DNA from: Candidatus Latescibacterota bacterium
GTDB lineage: Bacteria; Latescibacterota; MVCY01
Length of the DNA: 10,680 nt
Reading direction: 5' to 3'
NCBI GenBank assembly: GCA_030629295.1
Contig: DAOVPH010000034.1
Span: 1-10,680 of the forward strand
The notes beneath the pieces were generated by a model that was not told the origin of the DNA, made no database searches, and saw nothing but the letters and a program-made list of their open reading frames with translations. Position numbers and translations under genes: made by a program. Within the stretch, counting starts at the first letter, position 1. Each line of letters starts with the position of its first letter. Below are positions 1 to 7,080 of this stretch, one piece after another.

Positions 1-198
1 ACCGTCGACCAGGGGGATATCCTGCCCATAGGGCTCTATTGGCACAGCACCGGCCCGGCGAGGGCCGAAGCCTCATTATCTTGGGAGGCACAGGTGGCCA
101 CGCCCTGGTCTCCCGAAGCAGCCACATACGCCGATGCGGACGGAAACGGTGTCGTCGACCAGGGGGAGATCTTAGTAATAGGCCTGAACTGGCATAAG
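1..198 (+). repeat. Duplicated dockerin-like half repeat, 150-bp period
   Basis: The 15-base string CGTCGACCAGGGGGA occurs at 3-17 and again at 153-167, exactly 150 bases (50 codons) apart and in frame. The protein segments VDQGDILPIGLYWH and VDQGEILVIGLNWH match around it. This is an in-frame tandem duplication of the calcium-loop half of a dockerin-like module; the 5' copy is cut by the window edge. Confidence 0.8.
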
Positions 199-648
199 AC
201 CCACGCAGGTGGGGTTGCAAGGCCGGCTGTGGACATCTTCAGTATAGACCACTCACGGTATCTAACCCAGTACAGGATGATGTACGAGGCCTTAAAGAAC
301 AGCCCCGAAACCGAAGGGATTGTTGAGCTGAGGCAGATCTTGGCCCAGCTCATAGAGCTGGCCCTGCCTAAGCAAGACATGCTGGGCCAGAACTTCCCCA
401 ATCCGTTCAACGCCTCCACCCGGATCGAATACCAGTTGTCCCGGCCGGTCCATGTCAAGCTTGCGGTGTATGACCTTCTCGGACAAGAGGTCAGAACCTT
501 AGTGGCCGAAAAGAAGGACGCCGGATCCTACACCATCATATGGGATGGCAAGAACGATTCTGGGCAAGCAGTGGGAAGCGGAGTCTACCTTTACAGAATA
601 GAGAACGGCGATTTCGTAAGGGCAAAGAGGATGATGCTCATCCGCTGA
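1..648 (+). CDS. Secreted protein with dockerin-like repeats and FlgD-like C-terminal domain (5' end missing)
   Basis: The frame is open from base 1, so this is the C-terminal 215 residues of a longer protein; the internal GTG at 94 is not a credible start. Seen: a truncated EF-hand-like half repeat (residues 1-17), then a complete one at about residues 45-62 with loop DADGNGVVDQGE, which has Asp, Asp, Asn, Asp and Glu at the calcium-ligand positions. The two halves are joined by a linker rich in A, P and W. From residue 129 the motif GQNFPNPFN opens a domain of about 85 residues with LLGQEVRTL, WDGKNDSG and GVYLYRI, typical of FlgD-like/Por-secretion C-terminal domains. Family knowledge: such tails sit on exported surface proteins, and paired dockerin loops bind cohesins. 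The N-terminal catalytic or binding part lies outside the window, so the function is unknown. The neighbouring lipoprotein carries a cohesin domain, a possible partner. Confidence 0.85.
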   Translation, partial: TVDQGDILPIGLYWHSTGPARAEASLSWEAQVATPWSPEAATYADADGNGVVDQGEILVIGLNWHKTHAGGVARPAVDIFSIDHSRYLTQYRMMYEALKNSPETEGIVELRQILAQLIELALPKQDMLGQNFPNPFNASTRIEYQLSRPVHVKLAVYDLLGQEVRTLVAEKKDAGSYTIIWDGKNDSGQAVGSGVYLYRIENGDFVRAKRMMLIR

Positions 649-737
649 AGACCGTTTGGGATGGCAGCAAGAGCTTGTCTAAGGATGGAAAATTGTAACC
701 ATAGTGAATTCACAGTACTTTCGGGGAGGTAATGACC

Positions 738-1769
738 ATGAACAGAAGGAGTGCTCTCTTAATCATCGGGCTGATGTCAATTCTATGCTTCGGTTTGTTA
801 GCAGGCTGTGCCAAGGAAGAAGCCCCCACCGCCCCTGCTGGGGCAATATCCGGGAAGGTGGTGGATGAAAGATCGGACGAACCGATAGCTGGGGCCACTG
901 TCTCCACAGACCCGCCCACTTCGACGGTAACTACCGATTCATTGGGAAACTATACCATCTCCGATGTCAAGGCCGGGGCTTACACTGTTAAAGCATCCAA
1001 AAGCGGCTATGGGGAGGGTTCTGTGGAGGTCTCTGTCGTCTCGGGAGGGACGGCAGAGGCGGACGTTCGGCTTGAGGCTTTAAACTACCCACCTGTGATA
1101 CACGGCATCAGCTATCCCCAGACCGTAGATATCGGCGAGACACCTACCATCACCGTAGACGCAAGCGATCCGGATGATGACCCACTTACATACACCTGGA
1201 GAGCCCCTGACGGCGGTACGATCTCAGGGATCGGCAAGAGCGTAACCTGGATAGCGCCAAAGACCACAGGGACTTTCACTATATCCCTCTCCATAAGCGA
1301 CGGCGTGAACGAGCCGGTCTCCCAGACGGTAAGCATCGGGGTGGAGACCACCAACCTGGTGATCAAAGTAGACCCGTATCTGAGCAAGGTATCCTCAGGA
1401 AGCTCTTTTGCCCTCAATGTGAAGGTGGAGAATGTCACCAGCCTGTTCGGGGCATCGTTTGAGTTGAAGTTCGATAAAGATGTGCTCGAAGCTACAGAGG
1501 CCGTGAAAGGCGACTTTCTGGGCCCGGATGTGATATTCTACGCAGGGGTCGACCAGGGGAGCGTTGGGATTGGCATATCCAGGAAGGCAGGGGCTGGGGG
1601 AATGGATGGCGATGGGGTGGTCGCTGTCGTTACTTTCAAGGCCATCTCGGCGGGAGAGGCCGACGTATCTTTTCATCGGGATGCGCTAAAGATGCAGGAC
1701 CCGACCGGTGCTGCCGTCCAGGGCTTCGGGCAGGTGGTGGCAGGAGATGGGAAGGTGAGCGTACAATAA
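738..1769 (+). CDS. Lipoprotein with carboxypeptidase-regulatory-like, Ig/PKD-like and cohesin domains
   Basis: This 343-residue predicted lipoprotein has a basic N-terminus, a hydrophobic stretch and lipobox LLAGC with the lipidated Cys at residue 24, so it should be membrane-anchored and face the periplasm or the cell surface. Domains in order: about 35-115, a carboxypeptidase-regulatory-like beta sandwich (SGKVVDE, GATVS, LGNYTISDVKAG); about 116-203, an Ig/PKD-like domain (DASDPDDDPLTYTW, SISDG); about 206-343, a cohesin domain (FALNVKVENV, FGASFELKFD, GDGVVAVVTFKA, GQVVAGDGKVSV). I chose ATG 738 over ATG 732 because GGGGAGG (723-729) lies 8 bases before 738 but only 2 before 732. Cohesins bind dockerins, and the upstream gene carries dockerin-like loops, so this may be the anchoring partner (inference). 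The ligand of the other domains cannot be read from sequence. The terminator at 2009-2045 follows. Confidence 0.85.
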   Translation: MNRRSALLIIGLMSILCFGLLAGCAKEEAPTAPAGAISGKVVDERSDEPIAGATVSTDPPTSTVTTDSLGNYTISDVKAGAYTVKASKSGYGEGSVEVSVVSGGTAEADVRLEALNYPPVIHGISYPQTVDIGETPTITVDASDPDDDPLTYTWRAPDGGTISGIGKSVTWIAPKTTGTFTISLSISDGVNEPVSQTVSIGVETTNLVIKVDPYLSKVSSGSSFALNVKVENVTSLFGASFELKFDKDVLEATEAVKGDFLGPDVIFYAGVDQGSVGIGISRKAGAGGMDGDGVVAVVTFKAISAGEADVSFHRDALKMQDPTGAAVQGFGQVVAGDGKVSVQ

Positions 1770-1981
1770 GGACGGTGATGCTCTGTTGCTCATGCGCCTC
1801 CAGGCCTTCAGCAGAAGGAGCTGGAGATCGGGATTCCCTCTGCAGCCTGGATGGGGATAGGACCGTTTCCCTGAGCGACTTCTTCTTGTTCGTGCGAAAC
1901 TTCATAAAGAACCTCGGATCGCCCAAGGTGGTATCCTTAAAGGCCGGGAGGAATGCGAAGGCCTATCTGTCGGCCGGGTAG
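1770..1981 (+). pseudogene. Out-of-frame remnant with one degenerate dockerin-like EF-hand loop
   Basis: Directly after the lipoprotein stop, another frame (GTG 1775 to TAG 1979-1981, 68 codons) encodes SLDGDRTVSLSDFFLF, a dockerin-like calcium loop in which the first ligand Asp is replaced by Ser. The rest of the peptide is low in recognisable motifs, and no good ribosome binding site precedes the GTG. The frame is also open upstream into the end of the lipoprotein gene. I read it as a decayed C-terminal dockerin module lost by frameshift from the lipoprotein or a neighbour. A real small protein or a chance match remains possible. Confidence 0.4.
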
Positions 1982-2008
1982 GGAAGTTCGTACCTGCATT
2001 ATTCTTGT

Positions 2009-2045
2009 ATCGCTTTGCCCTCTCCAGGGGTAAGGCGATTTTTTT
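2009..2045 (+). terminator. Rho-independent terminator of the surface module
   Basis: The arm ATCGCTTTGCCC (2009-2020) pairs with GGGTAAGGCGAT (2028-2039) over 12 base pairs, including two G-U pairs, across a 7-base loop, and is followed by an unbroken run of T (2039-2045). Orientation is +, ending transcription from the lipoprotein region before the tRNA promoter. The opposite strand has no T-run after the stem. Confidence 0.9.
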
Positions 2046-2072
2046 GCTTAAGCAGGGACTGCCTTTTTCCCG

Positions 2073-2101
2073 TTGACAAAGTTAATACCACCCATTATAT
2101 T
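2073..2101 (+). promoter_or_regulatory. Sigma-70-type promoter for tRNA-Leu-tig-clpP-clpX
   Basis: TTGACA (2073-2078) and TATATT (2096-2101) are separated by 17 bases. The -35 is a perfect consensus and the -10 differs at one position. Transcription would start near 2108, leaving a leader of about 58 bases before the tRNA. No other clear promoter was found before tig, clpP or clpX, so this probably drives the whole run. Confidence 0.8.
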
Positions 2102-2165
2102 TCTTCTACCGATTCTATCAATCTGCACTCTAAAATGACCAGAACTTCACAGTTTTATCTGTTAT

Positions 2166-2251
2166 GGCTGCCTGGTGGAATTGGCAGACACGCTGGCTTT
2201 AGGAGCCAGTGCCCTTAGGGCGTCCGAGTTCAAATCTCGGGGCAGCCACCA
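2166..2251 (+). tRNA. tRNA-Leu (anticodon UAG)
   Basis: An 86-base class II tRNA. The acceptor arm GGCTGCC (2166-2172) pairs perfectly with GGCAGCC (2241-2247), followed by discriminator A and an encoded CCA (2249-2251). The anticodon stem CTGGC/GCCAG encloses loop TTTAGGA with anticodon TAG (2200-2202), which reads CUA and other CUN codons. A long variable arm (GCCC-TTA-GGGC) supports leucine. The T arm is CCGAG-TTCAAAT-CTCGG. Only 26 bases separate it from the tig start, so it is very likely co-transcribed with tig. Confidence 0.97.
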
Positions 2252-2277
2252 GTACAACCAACAAATAAGGAGGAGTC

Positions 2278-3531
2278 TTGAAAATCTCGGTAACGGATTT
2301 AGAAGAGGGGAAAAAGCAGGTTCAGGTTGAAGTGCCGCCTGAAATGCTCCAAAAAGAGATGGAGCCTTTTTACAGAAAATATCAGCGTTCTGTTCAACTA
2401 CCTGGCTTCAGAAAGGGGAGAGTCCCCTTAGAGATTCTCAAAAGATCTCACTACGGGCAACTAATTAAGGATGAGGCCTTAGAGGAGATATTGCCGAAGC
2501 TTTACCGGAAGGCCATAAAGATCGAAAAGGTTAAACCTATATCCCCCGCGGATATCGAAAAGATGGACTATGAAGAAGGGAAACCCCTCCGATTTACTGC
2601 CTCAGTGGAGGTCGAACCTGAAATTGAAGTTAAAGACTATAAGAGATTAGAGGTTGTCAAACAGATTCGCCAGGTGACCGATGAGGATGTGGAGGCCAGA
2701 ATCCAGGAACTCAGAGAGAAAAATGCCGTCGAAAAGATAGTTGAGCGCCCGGCCAAAGAGGGTGACTTACTATTGGTTGACTTCCAGAAGTTGGACCAAA
2801 GCGGAGTGCCTCTCGTGGGGAATAAAATGGAGAATCGCCTTATAAAACTCACTCCAGAGTCTCCGCCGGAGCTATCCGGTGCTGCCAAGGGCGAGGAACG
2901 AAAAGTAGTGTTCAGCTATCCTGAGGATCATCCCGACGCCGATCTTGCTGGCACACAAGAGTATTACTTGGCTGAAGTTAAAGAAGTCAGAGAAAGAGAA
3001 CTGCCTGCTTTAGACAACGAACTCGCCAAGGATGTGAGCGATTGCAACACTATGGAAGAATTGAGGGAGAAAGTTAAAACCGAGCTGGTCGAAAAAACTG
3101 AACAGCAAGCTATGAAAGAGGTACGGCGAAATATTATCGAACAGTTGCTCAGAGAATGCACCTTTGATGTGCCGGAAAGGATGATTGAAAATTCCCTTAA
3201 CACCTTAGTGGAAAGGGTGAAAAGTGTCTCCTCAGAGGAGGTCGATGTAAAGCTAATCAAAGAGAATAATCGGGGAGAGGCTATAAGGCAGATAAAATCT
3301 CGTCTAATTCTGGAGGCAATCGCAGAGACAGAGAACATCCAGGTATCGGATGAAGAGATAGAACAAAAGATTACCGAAATCGCCCACTCCCAAAAGGCAG
3401 ATCCAGAGAAATTCAAGGAGACAATAACTTCCCAGGACAGATTGGAGGACTTGCGAGAAGATCTACTGCAAGAGAAGGCGATGGAGTTTCTGGTGAATGA
3501 GGCAAAAATCACAACTTCGGAGATAGACTAA
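2278..3531 (+). CDS. tig: Trigger factor, ribosome-associated chaperone
   Basis: A cytosolic chaperone that binds the ribosome near the exit tunnel and shields nascent chains. The ribosome-binding signature GFRKGRVP lies at residues 43-50, at the same numbering as the E. coli protein, which also supports the TTG start at 2278; AAGGAGGAG (2267-2275) precedes it. The protein has 417 residues, slightly below the usual 430 or so. Layout: N-terminal ribosome-binding domain (1-about 145), a reduced FKBP-like domain (about 150-240, containing AKEGDLLLVDF and the closing ERELPALD), then a long charged helical C-terminal chaperone domain. The FKBP-like part lacks the usual segment ending in GFE, so prolyl isomerase activity is doubtful (inference). 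It leads a tig-clpP-clpX operon, with 20 bases to clpP, and is probably transcribed from the tRNA promoter. Confidence 0.96.
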   Translation: MKISVTDLEEGKKQVQVEVPPEMLQKEMEPFYRKYQRSVQLPGFRKGRVPLEILKRSHYGQLIKDEALEEILPKLYRKAIKIEKVKPISPADIEKMDYEEGKPLRFTASVEVEPEIEVKDYKRLEVVKQIRQVTDEDVEARIQELREKNAVEKIVERPAKEGDLLLVDFQKLDQSGVPLVGNKMENRLIKLTPESPPELSGAAKGEERKVVFSYPEDHPDADLAGTQEYYLAEVKEVRERELPALDNELAKDVSDCNTMEELREKVKTELVEKTEQQAMKEVRRNIIEQLLRECTFDVPERMIENSLNTLVERVKSVSSEEVDVKLIKENNRGEAIRQIKSRLILEAIAETENIQVSDEEIEQKITEIAHSQKADPEKFKETITSQDRLEDLREDLLQEKAMEFLVNEAKITTSEID

Positions 3532-3551
3532 AGATAGGAGGGATAGAACAG

Positions 3552-4151
3552 ATGCCTTTGGTACCAATGGTCATTGAAGAAACAGGTCGGGGAGAGAGGG
3601 CTTACGATATATTCTCCCGGTTGCTGAAGGAGAGAATTATCTTCATCAGTTCGCCCATTGATGACAATGTGGCGACTTTAATGGTGGCCCAGATGTTGTT
3701 TCTGGAAACTGAGGATCCGGAGAAAGACATCTGGATGTACATTAACAGTATGGGCGGCGGAGTGTGTGCTGGACTTGCCATCTACGACACTATGCAGTAT
3801 ATCAAACCGGATGTGGCCACCGTCTGCGTGGGACAATCGGCGAGTATGGGGGCAGTGCTTTTAGCCGCTGGAGCTAAGGGGAAACGCCACTCCCTGCCCA
3901 ATTCCCGCATAATGATCCATCAAGGGTGGGCGGGAGTCCAGGGTTCTATCGCCGATGTGGAACGACACACTAAGGAGTTCCTCACTCTTAGACAGAAACT
4001 GAACGAAATCCTCGCTTACCACACCGGCCAACCCATAGAGAAGCTCGAAAAAGACACCGACAGGGATTTCTATATGTCGCCCGAAGAGGCAAAAGAATAT
4101 GGTCTTATAGATGAGATCATCGTCAGCAAAACTCCGGAAAAGAAAAAATGA
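3552..4151 (+). CDS. clpP: ATP-dependent Clp protease proteolytic subunit
   Basis: A 199-residue serine peptidase that forms the barrel-shaped chamber degrading polypeptides fed in by ClpX. The triad is intact: Ser98 in GQSASMGA, His123 in IMIHQ and Asp172 in DTDRDF, the same numbering as Gram-positive ClpP. AGGAGGG (3536-3542) lies 9 bases before the ATG. Two conserved loops are altered: residues 65-74 read NSMGGGVCAG where NSPGGSVTAG is usual, and 123-132 read HQGWAGVQGS where HQPxGGAQGQ is usual. The oxyanion-hole glycines and Met99 are kept, so I expect activity, perhaps with changed substrate fit or gating (inference). The stop overlaps the clpX start (ATGA), indicating translational coupling and a matched partner. 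Confidence 0.96.
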   Translation: MPLVPMVIEETGRGERAYDIFSRLLKERIIFISSPIDDNVATLMVAQMLFLETEDPEKDIWMYINSMGGGVCAGLAIYDTMQYIKPDVATVCVGQSASMGAVLLAAGAKGKRHSLPNSRIMIHQGWAGVQGSIADVERHTKEFLTLRQKLNEILAYHTGQPIEKLEKDTDRDFYMSPEEAKEYGLIDEIIVSKTPEKKK

Positions 4152-5404
4152 ACAAACGAACTGCCAAAACGAATCTGGTGTGCTCATTTTGTGGACGTAC
4201 TGCCGATCAGGTGGGGAGGTTAATAACTGGTTCTAATGCCTGTATCTGCAACGAATGCGTGCAAGTTTGTAATAGCATCTTGGGGGGAGAAATTCAGCAG
4301 AAGTCCACCTTGCTTAAACCGGACGAGCTGTCTGTTCCTCAGCAGATAAAGGAGAAGTTAGCTGAATACATCATCGGGCAAGAAAAAGCCAAAAAAACTG
4401 TCTCTGTGGCTGTTTACAACCATTACAAGCGGATTCAGTCAGAGCCGGCAGCCGATGATGTGGAGTTAGAAAAGAGCAACATCCTGTTGATCGGGCCCAC
4501 AGGAACGGGTAAGACCTTGATGGCCCAAACTCTGGCAAAATTCCTTCAGGTCCCGTTCTCCATCGCCGACGCTACCACCCTCACCGAAGCCGGCTATGTA
4601 GGTGAGGATGTGGAAAATATATTGGTACATTTGCTTCAGGCAGCAGACTATGATGTCGCCAGGGCAGAGAACGGCATTATCTACATAGATGAACTCGATA
4701 AGATAGCCCGCAAAGAGGGAGCCAGTCCCTCTATTACCAGGGATGTGTCTGGGGAAGGGGTACAGCAGGCCTTGTTAAAAATATTGGAGGGCACAGTGGC
4801 CAATGTCCCTCCTCGGGGCGGCCGCAAACACCCAGAACAACCGTTAGTCGCTATTAATACTAAAAATATTCTCTTCATTGCCGGAGGTGTCTTCCAGGGG
4901 TTGGATAAGATCGTAATGCAGCGCATAGGAAAGAAAACCATGGGCTTCGGCGCCGAGGTGGCAATTAAAAAGGAGCACACCATCGGTCAGATTCTATCCC
5001 AGGTGGAACCGGAAGATCTTCTGAAGTTCGGCCTTATCCCTGAATTGGTTGGACGCCTACCTCTGGTCTGTGCCTTCGAGGAGTTGGACGAAGATGCCCT
5101 GATGAGAATACTGTTGGACCCCAAAGATGCCCTGACCAAGCAGTACCAGAAGTTCTTCCAGATGGACGGGGTAAGGCTTGTTTTTGAAGAACAAGCTCTG
5201 CGGGAGGTGGTACGGATAACTCAGAAAAGAGGCACTGGCGCCAGAGGGCTAAGATCAGTCATGGAAAACGCTATGCTGGACATTATGTATCAGCTTCCCT
5301 CTAAAACTGATGTTCGGGAGTGCATAATAACCAAGGAAGTAATTGAGAAAAAAGCAGAACCGAGGTATGTGATTGAAAAACAAAGGGCGAAAAAGATAGC
5401 ATAG
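4148..5404 (+). CDS. clpX: ATP-dependent Clp protease ATP-binding subunit ClpX
   Basis: An AAA+ unfoldase that recognises tagged or adaptor-delivered substrates and threads them into ClpP. Of 418 residues, it has: N-terminal zinc-binding domain with Cys12, Cys15, Cys34 and Cys37; Walker A GPTGTGKT (116-123); pore loop GYVGED (149-154); Walker B ending IIYIDELDK (177-185); RKH loop (226-228); ClpP-docking tripeptide MGF (265-267, where IGF or LGF is common); arginine-finger region ELVGRLP; sensor 2 GARGLR. All expected elements are present, so it should be functional. It starts inside the clpP stop codon with no strong ribosome binding site of its own, consistent with coupling. The next gene begins only 5 bases after its stop, with no terminator between. 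Confidence 0.97.
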   Translation: MNKRTAKTNLVCSFCGRTADQVGRLITGSNACICNECVQVCNSILGGEIQQKSTLLKPDELSVPQQIKEKLAEYIIGQEKAKKTVSVAVYNHYKRIQSEPAADDVELEKSNILLIGPTGTGKTLMAQTLAKFLQVPFSIADATTLTEAGYVGEDVENILVHLLQAADYDVARAENGIIYIDELDKIARKEGASPSITRDVSGEGVQQALLKILEGTVANVPPRGGRKHPEQPLVAINTKNILFIAGGVFQGLDKIVMQRIGKKTMGFGAEVAIKKEHTIGQILSQVEPEDLLKFGLIPELVGRLPLVCAFEELDEDALMRILLDPKDALTKQYQKFFQMDGVRLVFEEQALREVVRITQKRGTGARGLRSVMENAMLDIMYQLPSKTDVRECIITKEVIEKKAEPRYVIEKQRAKKIA

Positions 5405-5409
5405 AGAAG

Positions 5410-6441
5410 ATGAAATCGGTGAAGATTTTTGCTGTATTGGCGATTATCGTTCTTTGCGTACAGTCTGTTGCAAGCGAGCTGTACCTGGAGCCCATACAAC
5501 ACCTTGCATATGTGCAATTTAGCCATTTAGCCTGCTGTGAAGATTATATATTCGTTGCTAAGGACAAAGGGCTTTATGTCTTCAGTCAGAGTTTAGGTAC
5601 ACTGCTTGCAGTCGCAGAAGTGCCAGGGAATGTTAAAGATATTGCAGCCTGCCGACGAGGCAGGTCATATTATGTGTATGTCACTTGGGAGAAGGGCCTT
5701 GTAATATACAGACTTTTTTATGATTACCGACTCAATCTCAGAAGAGATTTGCGGGAGCTCGGACGCTACGGTTTCGCTGGCGCTGGTCGTATAATCGGTG
5801 TCTTTGGCCCCTACATCTATATCTCCGGTCGTGACGGTCTTTATGTTATTGAAGTTTCTAAACCTGAGAACCCGCGTCAGCTTGGTTATACTTCCGCCGC
5901 TGGGTTCGGCTGTGTTTCGTATCCTGATGCTTTTATAACAAGCGATTATTGGAGTTTCACAATTTTGGACATTTCTGATCCTCGAGATCCTTATAAAGTT
6001 GGACATTATAGCTTACCACAAGACATCGACGGTATTGCAGATATCTCCGCTTCAGGCTCATATCTGTTCCTGGCATATAATGGCCCTTCGCTGAGTGACT
6101 ATTTCATAAGAATAATAGATATTTCACAAATTTCAAATCCTACTCAAGTTAATGAACTTTCCTGGTTCTCTCTTATCAATGATATTGTTGTAGTGGATAA
6201 TTATCTTTTTACCGTAGGTGATGAGTTTAAAGTAATTGATATCTCTGATGTGACTGACCCGTGCCTGCTCGGGTATTATGTTGAAGGTTATTCTGAGGTT
6301 TGTGTGTCGGATTTCTATGCTTATGCAATTGGACGAGACGGACTTGATGTCTTTGACCTAAGAGGAGTCTTTGAGGAACAAAGTGAACCTGTAACGGTGA
6401 TTCCGTCAACTTGGGGCGAGATAAAAACCCGGTTTAAATGA
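5410..6441 (+). CDS. Secreted LVIVD-repeat beta-propeller protein
   Basis: A 343-residue protein with an N-terminal signal peptide (MKSVK, a hydrophobic stretch, likely cleavage after VAS at residue 22), so exported. The mature part holds seven copies of a beta-strand pattern of the type Y-hydrophobic-x(n)-G-L-x-V-hydrophobic-D: examples are GLYVFSQ, GLVIYRL, GLYVIEVSKPENP, FTILDISDPRDP, IRIIDISQISNP, FKVIDISDVTDP and GLDVFDL. These match LVIVD repeats, which form bladed propellers; seven would make one closed propeller. The family is extracellular with no defined enzymatic role, usually a binding scaffold, so the ligand is unknown. It starts 5 bases after clpX with only a weak ribosome binding site, and is followed after 12 bases by the HEPN gene. 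Base composition is more AT-rich than clpX. A GC-rich hairpin at 5648-5664 interrupts its second repeat. Confidence 0.8.
   Translation: MKSVKIFAVLAIIVLCVQSVASELYLEPIQHLAYVQFSHLACCEDYIFVAKDKGLYVFSQSLGTLLAVAEVPGNVKDIAACRRGRSYYVYVTWEKGLVIYRLFYDYRLNLRRDLRELGRYGFAGAGRIIGVFGPYIYISGRDGLYVIEVSKPENPRQLGYTSAAGFGCVSYPDAFITSDYWSFTILDISDPRDPYKVGHYSLPQDIDGIADISASGSYLFLAYNGPSLSDYFIRIIDISQISNPTQVNELSWFSLINDIVVVDNYLFTVGDEFKVIDISDVTDPCLLGYYVEGYSEVCVSDFYAYAIGRDGLDVFDLRGVFEEQSEPVTVIPSTWGEIKTRFK
5648..5664 (+). repeat. Small GC-rich palindrome inside the LVIVD gene
   Basis: CCTGCC (5648-5653) and GGCAGG (5659-5664) form a perfect 6-bp inverted repeat around loop GACGA. It stands out in an AT-rich gene and encodes the odd segment CRRGR between two propeller blades. 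It may be a short insertion of a palindromic element, or simply chance; no second copy was seen in the window. Confidence 0.35.
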
Positions 6442-6453
6442 GGAGGGAAAACG

Positions 6454-7080
6454 GTGAAACGTTACATCACTCCGGATAGGATTCCCATAAGGCTTCTGAA
6501 AGCAACAGAAGAACTTGCACGGATGGCACAAGAATCCAGATTACAGGAAGATCAATTTGCTTTTTCTTCAGGCTGCATCGTTCTTGCTTGTGCAGCAGTG
6601 GAATCCTTCAAAAAAATGCTGCTAAAACTAGACCGTCAAGTATTGGGAAAAACCGTCAGCGATAAGACTCTCTTAAAAGACAGGTTACCAAAAAATTTAT
6701 ATAGCTTTTTTAAAAAGTTGAAGAAAGTGAGAAATAAGATAATGCACTTTGACCTAAAAGAAAACATACTTTCAGATGATCAAATAGATATCTTGTTGAA
6801 GGAGCTTCCTATCAAGTTTGTGGAAAAAGGTCAGGAGCTGGAAGAAGATGAGAACAAAAGGTTGGCCTTAAAAAAGACCTTTTATGACGGCTCAATTGAA
6901 GAAGAAATTACCCCTCGAAAAGCACAAGAAGCTGCAAAGACAGCCAGAGAGGTCATATCTACCCTCAATGAGTCGTATCTTCGAGGGGCCTTGTTTCAAG
7001 TCACTAATCTTGAGCTCAAGAGGGCAACCACGAAAGGATCTTCTTATTCTCTAAGTATTAAAAGTGCTTCTATTAAATAA
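6454..7080 (+). CDS. HEPN-type domain protein, possible RNase
   Basis: A 208-residue, largely helical, cytosolic protein with no signal peptide. GTG 6454 is chosen because AGGAGGG (6441-6447, overlapping the previous stop) sits 6 bases upstream. The helical segment at 38-60 (an AAVESF core) followed by VRNKIMHF at 92-99 gives the R-N-x3-H motif (Arg93, His98) that marks HEPN domains, many of which are metal-independent RNases in defence, toxin-antitoxin or RNA-processing systems. The C-terminal third has an Ala-rich helix (about 154-174) and a Ser/Lys-rich end. No nucleotidyltransferase or other antitoxin partner lies next to it, so it may be an orphan toxin, an RNA-binding protein or a non-catalytic HEPN. 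The exact family is not recognised; low GC content suggests transfer or relaxed composition. Confidence 0.55.
   Translation: MKRYITPDRIPIRLLKATEELARMAQESRLQEDQFAFSSGCIVLACAAVESFKKMLLKLDRQVLGKTVSDKTLLKDRLPKNLYSFFKKLKKVRNKIMHFDLKENILSDDQIDILLKELPIKFVEKGQELEEDENKRLALKKTFYDGSIEEEITPRKAQEAAKTAREVISTLNESYLRGALFQVTNLELKRATTKGSSYSLSIKSASIK

Noticed and set aside
649..698. Peptide TVWDGSK after the stop of the first gene, resembling the WDGKNDSG motif of its tail
   Set aside because: Only a handful of residues match, in a different frame and with no further tail-domain sequence; chance is enough.
2015..2218. 67-codon ORF on the + strand before tig
   Set aside because: It runs through the terminator T-run, the promoter and most of the tRNA, and its peptide has no domain features.
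2964..3512. Long 182-codon ORF on the - strand
   Set aside because: It is antisense to trigger factor and very Ser-rich, the expected mirror of Glu/Lys-rich helical coding; no ribosome binding site was seen.
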